A stretch of 64,000 bases of DNA. It comes from Anthoceros angustus (lineage: Eukaryota; Streptophyta; Anthocerotopsida; Anthocerotales; Anthocerotaceae). The stretch is taken from the NCBI GenBank assembly GCA_010909165.1, contig MU008199.1, forward strand, positions 124,001 through 188,000, written 5' to 3'. Shown piece after piece: positions 55,901 to 64,000 of the stretch; position 1 is the stretch's first letter, and each line of letters starts with the position of its first letter. Position numbers and translations under genes: made by a program. Below the pieces are notes generated by a model, which did not search any database, was not told where the DNA came from, and was given only the letters and a program-made list of their open reading frames with translations.

Positions 55901-56548
55901 ACACTTGCGGTGACCACGTCAGTCGTCTTGCAGGTCGAAATAGAGGATAGTGAAATCTAGGGAGAGGAGAGAAAAGACGATGCAGGAGAAATGGGAGAAG
56001 ATACGACAGAGGAAGAGGAACAGGTCGCTCGTGTTACCACCCAATCCCAGCGACGCCGGAGGAAAAGATGAGAAAGCCGAAACAATAAGAAGGAAACTCC
56101 GCGGCAGCAGGAGGAAACGAAATCCGGAAGAAGAGACACGATGGAGGAAGAGGACATGGAAGAATACATGTTTACGGAAGAAGGACCGACTGTGACAAAG
56201 GTATTTCCACCAGACATCAGTCAGGTCGCCGCCGATTTGTTGGCCGACGAGTTGAGGAAGCTTACTCGACAGGTTCGTGGTTCAGAACCTTAAGCTTTTT
56301 CGATGACGGAGCATCTGGAGGAGGAAAGAACCAGAGATAAAGTGGAAGCGGCGATACCTGCAGCCAGAAGGGAAAAAGGTAGCGAAGCAATGAGCGAGAA
56401 GGTTACCACTTTTGCAAACGCGCTCTTAGACCAGGAGTTCCTGATCTCATTGCGACAGCTTCTTGTGGATAACCCCAAGTATCGAAGGCTACTACGTGAT
56501 GTTGTTAGGGGGGTTCAGGCAGGACCGCCTCTCAGAAGATATCACTAA
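52950..56548 (+). pseudogene. Second gag-like zinc-knuckle locus, internally duplicated
   Basis: Starts with a frame containing KHVKSAKKEPETLYPPKACR and, across one in-frame TAG at 53086, EDADIIPPEYQDLDIKCSRGPRRKR. The next block (LLVLCAGYIFCECPSFLP… FWKQTEACVLHVETC… WKEARYFMQGQKAHPKYVPKG) occurs twice. The later part has YKTNWVHP-type zinc-knuckle remnants, VVTEEIPPNPETTLAV, a charged region and a final 80-codon frame (56303–56548, EHLEEERTRDKVEAAIPAAR… LLVDNPKYRRLLRDVVRG). It is the same family as 20250–21906. It lacks catalytic pol domains and has many frameshifts. Confidence 0.6.
53411..55790. repeat. ~1.1-kb imperfect tandem duplication with a nested 110-bp duplication
   Basis: 53411–54517 and 54518–~55785 share order and sequence. 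In the second copy a 110-bp piece (CTACATCTTTTGTGAATGTC … CCCTTTTGGAAGCAA) is doubled at about 54657–54766 and 54771–54875. Most differences are short indels, often around CAG/CTG. Confidence 0.85.
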
Positions 56549-56704
56549 GACGCTGCTCAAAACTGCTTGAATTTCCATTGCCAGTCCCATTCTACAATAC
56601 CATATCCAGAGATGGCGATATGGCCACATTTCTGTCCTGTTGCACTTCAGAAGTCTCATCACAATCACTTAGTGTGGAGTGAAGTTTTGTGTCTAGGGAC
56701 ACAA

Positions 56705-56770
56705 GGAGGCCACATTTATCCTCTATGTCGTTATAGTCCTAGGATTCGATCCCAAGGGAATGGTTTTGTG
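56705..56770 (+). repeat. Dispersed repeat block 'CCTAGGATTCGATCCCAAGG', copy 1
   Basis: GGCCACATTTATCCTCTATG followed by TCGTTATAGTCCTAGGATTC and GATCCCAAGGGAATGG. Copies at 62405–62465 (+) and 63848–63925 (−). Confidence 0.85.
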
Positions 56771-56835
56771 TCAAGATGTTCTAAAACTATGGACTCTAGT
56801 CCTCCTATAATCGCCTCACCCAACGTGATCAACTA

Positions 56836-56920
56836 CCACCGAGTCCACCACCGGTGGTGGCTCCACCACCGTGGTGGGTTCGGCCACCGGTGGTGGCTCC
56901 ACCACCGTGGTGGGACCCAC
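56836..56920. repeat. CCACCGGTGGTGG / CCACCACCGTGGTGG palindrome cluster
   Basis: Two tandem ~35-bp units, each containing two overlapping palindromes; can form cruciforms. Similar clusters at 58438–58540, 62640–62680 and 63693–63780. Confidence 0.9.
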
Positions 56921-57282
56921 CCGACCGGCACACGCGCGTCGCGATCGACTATTTGGCGCCCGGTTCCCCTGCCATGCCCGTTAAGGGTTATGGTCCTATG
57001 CACACAGATTCACATATACACCAAGTCACACTTATGTGGATTCACACCCAGAGTTCACTGGTGGATGCAAACCATGGCCACGCACACCGCGGCACCTCAC
57101 TCCGTCGCTGATTTCCTCTGACCCCACAATTTATTCCCAACCTTCCTCAGCGTTCCGAGTTTTCCAGACTCTCGCGCTCACCACTTCCTAGACTCCTCTT
57201 CACACAACGACTCACTCACCCCCTTTCTTCCAGGACCTCATACACCACCGCGCACAAGATGTTCCCACAGATCCTCCTCTCT

Positions 57283-57370
57283 CAGGCCACACAGACCTCT
57301 CTTGGGCCACACAGACCCCTCCTCAGGCCACACAGACCCCTCCTTGGGCCACACAGACCCTTCCTTGGGA
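57283..57370. repeat. ~24-bp tandem repeat, ~4 copies
   Basis: Unit CACACAGACCCCTCCTTGGGC with small variations. Confidence 0.88.
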
Positions 57371-57752
57371 TTAGACACAATCTGGTTAGACAGCGGGGTG
57401 GGAAAAGAAAAAAACAGCTGGTCGGCTCCACAAGCGATTCACACACCCGCGAACTCACCCCTGTCCCCTGCGGGAATTTCCCTCTCCTGGCATGCATTGA
57501 GCACCCTTCACCACCAGTCACCCCAGACGCGGAGCTTGGTCACTCAACTCTCGACCATCCAGGGATCTCCCCGGCCCTCTTGTGACGAGAGGACAGCACA
57601 TGTACATCGAATCAGTCCGTCATCGATCGAATATCTCCAATCAACCTCGCGCGCAGATTCGACACACGGGAGCTCACACCTGAAATTGTCTAACGAGAGA
57701 GACACGAAGGGGTCTCTTATACATCCGGCCGCAGAGCGCCATACCTCACTTT

Positions 57753-57808
57753 TCCAGTGTCTAAAGATGGCTAACCTACCTCCAGTGTCTAAAGATGGCT
57801 AACCTACC
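57753..57808. repeat. Perfect 28-bp tandem duplication
   Basis: TCCAGTGTCTAAAGATGGCT-AACCTACC twice in a row with no mismatch. Confidence 0.92.
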
Positions 57809-58043
57809 ACGAGCGCGCCTACCAATTCGGGTATTTTTTTTTTAATTTGGTATTTTGAAAATAAATCAAAACAACCCCGGGGGAGAAATCTTCAGCAAGG
57901 GTTCTGATTCCCCTATGTTACACATCGTATCATCCCAACAGGAAGAGTATCGATTCGGGTATCTACAGGTTCACAAGCTTCCTAGCACCTTATCCTCTAA
58001 TCCAAGTGAAAGCCCTGACCTATGATGCCACTCCCCTCTAAAA

Positions 58044-58740
58044 TCAGCGCGCCCGCCTCCGCTGTGGCTGCCTAACCCTGCAGCCCATGGGTGTTCCCCT
58101 CACTCTCCTACCACGCCTCTGATCCGGAAGATCCTCCCTTAATATCTCCACCTCACTCCCGCTATCTGAGGTCCCTTCACTCCTCCTAGGAGGCGTCGTC
58201 CGTCTACTGCCCCTGCGCACGTTTCCTTGCTCCTCATCACTGGACAGCCAAACAGTGCGTTCCTCCATCCACGCTCTAGCCTCCGCCTCGCTCATTTCCT
58301 CGAGCACAACCTGTGAAGGGTATGCCCAGCTCCCGTGGACAATCCTGGGCTGGCTGCTTCCTGGAATCCGAGGGATTTGCATCCCCTCCTATAGCGCTCC
58401 TGATGGTGGCTTCCCCCACCTCGGGTCCTTCTTCCGCGACGGTGGCCGGCTCCACCACCGTGGTGGCTGCTTCCTCAACGGTGGCTGGCTCCACCACCGT
58501 GGTGGCTCCACCACCGGTGGTGGCTCCACCACCGTGGTTCTTTGCTTCTAGCAGGTGTTTCGACCACATGATCCGACCTTCTGCCCTTCTTGACTGCCTC
58601 TCTCTTAACCCTGGCCCTAGCCTCATCTCTCTCCCGCTTATACCTCTACACTAGCTTCTTGAACTTCTCCAGAGGTGCCAGCGTCTCCACTTGTTCTTGG
58701 GCCCTGTTGCTGAATGAAGGATCCCCCACCTTATATAGAC
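58044..58740 (-). pseudogene. Gag-like charged ORF fragment
   Basis: The minus frames contain EKFKKLVYRYKRERDEARAR, then a stretch made by the CCACC palindromes, then SQVVLEEMSEAEARAWMEE and an Arg/Ser/Gly-rich tail (SEVEILREDLPDQRRGRRVRG). A highly charged, low-complexity protein like the end of a gag or transposon ORF1, broken by frame changes. No conserved domain recognised. Confidence 0.4.
58438..58540. repeat. CCACCACCGTGGTGG palindrome cluster, second site
   Basis: Four CTCCACCACC(G)GTGGTGG units; lies inside the charged ORF fragment. Confidence 0.9.
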
Positions 58741-58929
58741 AATTTTTATTCCTAAAAATCCCAAGGTCCAAGGACCTTCTAGCTTGGCCTGACATTCACA
58801 GGTTCGAGGTCCAAGGACTAATTATTTGTAAAGGTAATATTGTCATGGGCCAAAGACCACTTTTAGTATAAAAGTCCTTGCCTTGGACATTTCCTAAGCA
58901 CTCCATCACACAAAACATAAGAAAAACAA

Positions 58930-61560
58930 AAAAAAACATTCAAACCAACAGTCCAGGGGAGGGTTAGTGTACATGTGGTCTTCCACACTTGGCATAATAG
59001 CTTGCAACTGAGGGGCCACTGAATTATCAATGTTGAAACGTGGAACAGTAAGGTTGCTCAAACTGGTGGCTGAGATTGCATCTTTAGTGGCTAGGTTCGA
59101 AATCTGCCAAAAGTACAGAATCAAACCAACTCCAAATGAAATAGGAATGGCAAAACAATCATGCAGAAACTTAACCTTGTCAACATTTTGAATTTAAATG
59201 AAAGACCCTGTCGTTGGTTTGTTGTGGATCTGCAAATCCTGAGCACTGCTTTCAAACACTTTATCTGCATCCATGGCTCCACCGTCCTTCACCTGGTAGT
59301 AACAACATGAAAATAGGGTTAAAACAGATCACCCGAAAGGACCTGACAGTAAAAAACGAACATGACGAAAACAATCTGAACTTCAGGACGCCAAACGCCA
59401 CATAGAGGAATATCTGGTTTATTGCTGACGTTGTTCTGCAGTCTGTTTCCATGATGGATAACAGGGGTGGCAATAGACAGCATGACGTTTCAATTAAAAT
59501 AGGAGTCAGAACACAATAAAAATAAAAGGCGATTCTGAAAAACAGTCCACAAACTGCAAATACACTTACATCTTCGGGCTGACTCGCGAATACAACTTCT
59601 GGAGTCACATTGAGGACAGTTGACGGAAGCACACCCCGCAGATCGTCCTGCATCCGATTAAGTTCTTCATTCAGCAACTCTTTGTAAGATCTTCATTCAC
59701 CAGGAACAAGAACCCTTGCTGCTGCTACCTGTTTTGCTTGCCCTGAATGGTCATGTCTGCAAAAGACAAATTATCAGAAAAGAATATAAAAATGGCATCA
59801 ACAAGATAAAGCGGCCACCACAAATTACCTTGAGAATGCAGCATCTGTTTTGTGCCCAATAACACTTCTGCCGGCGTCAGAGGGCACCTAAGCTATAGTT
59901 AGACGTGTAATCATTGTTACACGATAACTCTTGTTGGTGTAATAGCCATCAAGTCCAGCTGCTTCTGTCATCGTCTTCATGTATCGTGAAATCATCTCTT
60001 TGGAAACGCGAAGTTTTGCATACCACGCCTAGTCAAACAATTTCTCGTTGGTGTGATATAGGAAGAATTACCAAGAAATCAGAAGAATTTAACCTTACAT
60101 TTGATCTCGGATTGTCAATTGGCGAGTTGAAGAGAAACCCTTGGATAGCCTTATTTTGGTCACTTTCAGTCCACTTTGGCGAGTGGTCGATGACAGCTCA
60201 AAAGGTTTGAATCACATCCAACTCATAGTTTTTAACCTTTGGCCGGAAGTGCTCACTTTGGTAGTTGTGCACATCAACTTTGTAAATTTTGGACATACGT
60301 TCCTCATATCTGCAAACAACAGACCAAGAAATTTCAACCAGTATCCTTTCAACAAAGAGGTAGGGACATACTAAACAAAATTCCCGCCAGAATCTGATGC
60401 GAAGGTAAAGTCCTTGATTAGAAGATTGTGCAACTCCTCTCCATCACGAACCCCAAACCGATTCATAGAAAAGTATGCACACGTGCTCCAGTAAACAACT
60501 TAAGCTCAGATACAAGCAATTTCTTCAAGCTTAATACGAAAATAAAGAGATGAGGGACATACCTTTTTTGAGCACCACGTCCGAAGGGACACTGGTGGTC
60601 CCTGTGGGCTAAGATCCTCCACTCATCATCATTAGAGATAAGCTTCACCTCCTTTCGGCACGAAACAATACCAAGGTCCTTGCTGATCTTCATCGAGGCA
60701 ACCAGGGCGGCCTGTGCCCCATGAAATATGCCAAAAACATATTGATTATTGGAACATCAGAACCCAAACGGCTCTGATCCAATACACATTTCTTATGAGA
60801 ATTCGATTGAACCCTCGAAAGAAGGACATCAACCTGCACAAGAGAAAAGAGTAAGAAACTTGTAAGGCAAAAAACGAGAAACCACATAGGGGCAGAAATT
60901 TACGTTTTTGGAGAGAATCTGGAGTTATCTTTCAAATTGCGCACTTGATGGAAGAAAGGTATTAGAATGAGGTTCAGATTCCTATGAGGGATGTCTTCTA
61001 TCACTCTATCCCAACCCTTGACACCGCTAACTTTCATGAACGCTTTCAGACGACTACGACACCAATTATTTTGATGTTTGGACTTATCCTCACCACCACT
61101 CAATGCATTATCAACAACACCATCAAGGAGAGAGGGGTCAAACCCCTGATCTCTGAAATTAGCTTCATCCTCAATCTCTTCCATGCCCATTGCAAAATCA
61201 TCTGCAGGATCCGCACATCTTAATCTTTCAAACGTATCAAGGCACACTTGATCAGGAACCACTTCAGGATTAGGGGCAACCATAGGCATCGAAAACTCAC
61301 CAAGCTGAGAATGCAAAGCAGCCCCATGGTTGGCCTGCTGCACCAAGCCTGCCCCACAGACACTTCCCGTCTGTAGACATGCCTTGGCAGCATTGAGGAC
61401 CATGGTTTCGTTAGTGATCAAATGATCATTTTCACCAACATAGACTACACCCCTCTCAGTTACAGGAACATAGTTTGTGATCTCAGACAGTGGGCCTTCT
61501 ACCAGAGGAACATGTCGAGTGTCCACACTTCTTCTCTTCTGGGCAAACTCGGTTGCCAGC
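58930..61560 (-). pseudogene. Crypton/DUF3504-like tyrosine recombinase gene, decayed
   Basis: Multi-exon, minus strand. Exon ~61560–60905 ends with an N-terminal SAM-like core domain (NWCRSRLKAFMKVSGVKGWD…HRNLNLILIPFFHQVRN… RFSPKT) and is spliced in frame to LMSFFRGFNRILI. Later exons read ALVASMKISKDLG, then FSMNRFGVRDGEELHNLLIKDF (~60470–60375, Arg-I motif), SKIYKVDVHNY (~60300), FLFNSPIDNPRSN (~60110), WYAKLRVSKEMISRYMKTM…YYTNKSYRVTMITRL (~60030–59905, H-x-x-R box with Lys for His), SVIGHKTDAAFSRHDHSGQ (~59886–59700, GH box and Tyr position, where His is found). A tail of ~150 aa may follow. Two frame changes (60.70–60.85 kb) and a TGA near 60205 argue for decay. N-terminal exon lost or replaced by the repeat at 61576. 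Confidence 0.6.
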
Positions 61561-61575
61561 GCTATGTACCATACT

Positions 61576-62395
61576 GCTTAGAAAGGATTTCTCTGTCAAA
61601 GGGGTTTTGGAAAAATCTCAACCCTATTTCACGGCGAAGTTGGTTTGGTATTTGTTGGTTTTGTAGGTGTTCATCCATCGGTTTGCATTCTCGGCTCGGC
61701 ACCACTTCTGTCAAGTCATGTACATGTACCGGCGCTATACTCGTTCATAGCGATTTAGTCGGTGTGATGAAGGGCCAGTGACCTCATTGTTCCATAATTT
61801 CGTCATGTCCGTAGTTTCTGCATTTTGTGTGGTTTTGTATGTTTTTGTATACCAGGGGGCCTAGGCGCGCATAAGTGCGCGCCTAAACAACGCTATGTGC
61901 AAACTTGTGCATGCATTGTGCAAAAAGAACGCGAAAAATGATCTTCTAATGGGGAAGTATGTCCTTTTGGCGGTCTAAGGATGTGCCGGAACTCCCGACA
62001 AAATAACAAGTAGCAGACATCGGCGGAGGTTCACCTAGACCACTCTTATGTACCTATCCTATGCCCTAATGCGACGAAGAATACCCTATCCCCTTTTTAT
62101 TCTTTACGGTGTTTCCGTCTCTTTCGGCGGTGACCTAACACCGGGTTATCATCAAACATGCCAGGGGGGCCCAACTGGGTGAACAAGTGCATTCACTATG
62201 GGGCAAGGGGGCCCGGGTGCATGCACAAGTGCTACTGGCAAGGGGCTTGGGTGTGCGCAGGGGCAAGGAGGCCAGCGCGCACTTGTGCGCGCACTGGGAA
62301 GGGCGTGCGCGCACTTGTGCGCGCACCACGGGCAGGGGCCTGGGTGTGCGCACAGGGGCAAGGAGGGCCGGGTTGTGGGTTGACGACCCATGTCG
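61576..62395 (-). mobile_element. Partial inverted copy of the GTGCGCAC element (copy 2)
   Basis: Matches the complement of 15770–16700 of copy 1 nearly throughout, including the AACCAACAAAACC, CGGCCTAAAC and GTGCGCGCAC regions. Its outer end is degraded (AGAAAGGATTTCTCTGTC) and its other half is missing. Confidence 0.85.
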
Positions 62396-62404
62396 TGGGG
62401 CACG

Positions 62405-62465
62405 GTGAGGTCCACATTTACCCTCCATGTCGTTGTAGTCCTGGGATTCGCTCCCAAGGGAATGG
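62405..62465 (+). repeat. Dispersed repeat block, copy 2
   Basis: GGTCCACATTTACCCTCCAT … CTGGGATTCGCTCCCAAGGG; same family as 56705–56770. Confidence 0.8.
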
Positions 62466-62637
62466 TTTGTGCCAAAAGACGCTACCTTCTATCGCTACCA
62501 ACCTTTGCCTAAGCCTGGACTGGACCGCTACTACTCCTTACACCTATCTCCTCTACTACGGCTACCCCCTGTCTTACCCAACTACCACGGACCTAACTCC
62601 TCGACCTCAAATCTCGCTCCACGACCCCGTTCCGGAG

Positions 62638-62690
62638 CCACTACCGGGTAGTTGCTACAACCACCGAGGTGGGTCCCACACCAAACCCTA
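62638..62690. repeat. Weak CCACC/GGTGGG palindrome
   Basis: AACCACCGAGGTGGGTCCCA; degenerate member of the CCACC family. Confidence 0.5.
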
Positions 62691-62834
62691 GTAACTCATC
62701 TTTGTGCGGCGCCGCGGATCCCTGTCACGGGCGGCTGCCGCTGCTCACAGATCAGATGTTATTCTGCACTCTACACCCCTTGCGCACTCCGTTCCCTAGA
62801 GGCCAAAGTCCCTAGGATACCTCGCGCTCGCTCC

Positions 62835-62860
62835 TCACACACACACACACACACACACAC
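62835..62860. repeat. (CA)n dinucleotide microsatellite
   Basis: About 12–13 CA units. Confidence 0.95.
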
Positions 62861-63404
62861 CGAAGGGCGCCACCCCCACACGGTTTCTACCAGAGACGTT
62901 GTTTTCCTTGTGCACTTTCCACTGCAAGCACCGGTTTGAGTTTCTCAATTCACACACAAAACATGCTAATCTTGGAAGGGGGTTAGTATACGGTAAGGGG
63001 GTTTTCAACCAAATATCGTCGGAAGGGGGTTTGGGATGGGTCGCGTCTGCTTTGGGCAACATCGGTCGAAGGCACGAAAATAAGGGTCGATAAGGGATGA
63101 AATTGTCCGGGCGGTGTCTCCATCACACAAAGGGTTAGCGAGTTCGCCATCGAATTTGGCATATCGACCCATGCTTGCTTACCATAAGTACCCTAAGGAC
63201 TAAAAGGGAACGGGTTGTTGAGGCACCTAAATAAACAAGGTCTTTTGAAGACATTGCGGCAATCTTCAGTCATCATTGGTAAAGAATGGTGCTTCTTTCC
63301 GAACCGTCCGTCCGAACCCATAGTCTTTTGTTTTGGAAGGGCCGCTGGGCGCCACGAACTATCGGGTTTCCACGATTTAGGATTTAGGCATGCGTCGGAT
63401 GGGT

Positions 63405-63405
63405 N
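63405..63405. other. Undetermined base (N)
   Basis: The only N in the window, in repeat sequence; indicates a consensus conflict in the assembly. Confidence 0.95.
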
Positions 63406-63692
63406 CATTCCATGAGAGAGGTGCAGTGGCCCAAGGAGTCTGTGTGGGGAAGAGTGCATGTGGCCCGTGAGGCGAGGAGAGTTCATTGGGAAGGGAAAGG
63501 TTCCGGAGAATAGTTGTGTCTTGTTGGGAGGGATTGTGAGGCGTGTGAGGGAAAATCGAGCAGAGGGATTGTGAGGCGTGAGGAAAATGGGCGTGGGGGG
63601 GGCGTGTGGTGGAATCGCAGAAATTCCGAGTAAGTGAGGCGTATATAGGTGTCCATAGCCCCTAGGTCCGTGTTAGAGAAGCGGTGGCAGAT

Positions 63693-63780
63693 AGACTCCA
63701 TGGCGTGTGGTGGGACCCGCCACGGTGGCGAACCGGCCGCTGCGGTGGCCGAGTCTACCGCAGTGGTGGGTTTGGGCGGT
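63693..63780. repeat. GGTGG/CCACC palindrome cluster, third site
   Basis: GGTGGGACCCGCCACGGTGG and CCGCTGCGGTGG-type units. Followed ~80 bp later by the inverted dispersed block. Confidence 0.75.
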
Positions 63781-63847
63781 AGCTGGAGTGGGGTAGTGGC
63801 GGCGGGGTGGGTCTAGAATCCATAGATTTAGCACACCTTGACACAAC

Positions 63848-63925
63848 ACCATTCCTTGGGATCGAATCCTAGGACTATAGCGACATAGAGGGTAAATGTG
63901 GCCTCTTTGCGTCTTGGATGCAAAA
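63848..63925 (-). repeat. Dispersed repeat block, copy 3 (inverted)
   Basis: CCATTCCTTGGGATCGAATC CTAGGACTATAGCGACATAG read on the plus strand is the complement of the 56705–56770 block. Confidence 0.85.
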
Positions 63926-63978
63926 ACCCATTCACAAGCTTCACCTTGGACTTATTTTAATTTTCACCTTACATGGGA

Positions 63979-64000
63979 TGGGGCGCCGGACGGCGTCCTC
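63979..64000. repeat. Truncated GC-rich hairpin at the window edge
   Basis: GGGCGCCGGACGGCGTCCTC matches the complement of the hairpin at 18638–18662 closely, so this repeat family continues past the window. Confidence 0.65.

Larger units (their letters stand above)
56921..58043. other. Repeat-rich spacer, no gene recognised
   Basis: No coding sequence is supported apart from frames generated by repeats. Confidence 0.4.

Noticed and set aside
56740-56765. tRNA B-box-like GATTCGATCC (possible SINE)
   Set aside because: Spacing and sequence do not fit the T-loop consensus exactly, no A box upstream, and no tail was seen.

Overview
The window is nuclear DNA of a land plant. The genes are split by short GT–AG introns (mostly about 50–260 bp). 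They include plant families and organelle proteins: MTOPVIB, a plastid DUF4079 protein, the plant form of QCR8, CBP80, GDSL lipase, pentatricopeptide repeats (PPR) and DUF4220/DUF594. Short introns, GC-rich coding sequence, PPR fragments and an animal-like SLC7 transporter suggest a seed-free plant such as a lycophyte or bryophyte. The species cannot be fixed from this sequence. Product names come from reading translations and splice signals by eye, without a database search.

Left gene island (1–13.4 kb): F-box gene (+), plastid DUF4079 gene (−), probable MTOPVIB, the SPO11-partner subunit (+, many exons), leukotriene-A4-hydrolase-type M1 aminopeptidase (+), SLC7-type amino acid transporter (−, about 11 exons) and a small SET-domain gene (+). 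MTOPVIB and the transporter each seem to use a GC–AG intron.

First repeat belt (13.5–22 kb): an AT-rich block bounded by long inverted arms (13.54–19.28 kb). It holds a nested 1.9-kb element with terminal inverted repeats and a GTGCGCAC palindrome array, and several GC-rich hairpins. Next is a gag-like zinc-knuckle pseudogene split by a 5'-truncated LINE, with a 6-bp target duplication visible.

Middle gene island (22.7–47.3 kb): unrecognised 174-aa gene (+), GDSL lipase (−), broken partial copy of the CBP80 5' region, DNAJC17-like J/RRM protein (−), QCR8 (+), CBP80/ABH1 (−, about 18 exons), minisatellites, a copia-type LTR boundary, Sec14/CRAL-TRIO gene (+), a 1.33-kb tandem duplication carrying PPR remnants and a 139-aa ORF, and a DUF4220/DUF594 membrane protein (−).

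Right repeat belt (48.7–64 kb): a gag-like or plant-transposon ORF (−) broken mainly by in-frame TAG codons, a second and internally duplicated copy of the zinc-knuckle family, families of CCACC/GGTGG palindromes, and a second, inverted, partial copy of the nested GTGCGCAC element. The most unusual locus is at about 58.9–61.55 kb (−): a multi-exon, partly decayed gene whose exons read, in order, like a Crypton/DUF3504-type tyrosine recombinase. The catalytic Arg-I motif is kept. The H-x-x-R His appears as Lys and the nucleophilic Tyr as His. Its 5' end abuts the GTGCGCAC element.

The housekeeping genes do not form a shared pathway. Two pairs are divergent across short intergenic regions: transporter/SET (225 bp) and DNAJC17/QCR8 (346 bp).
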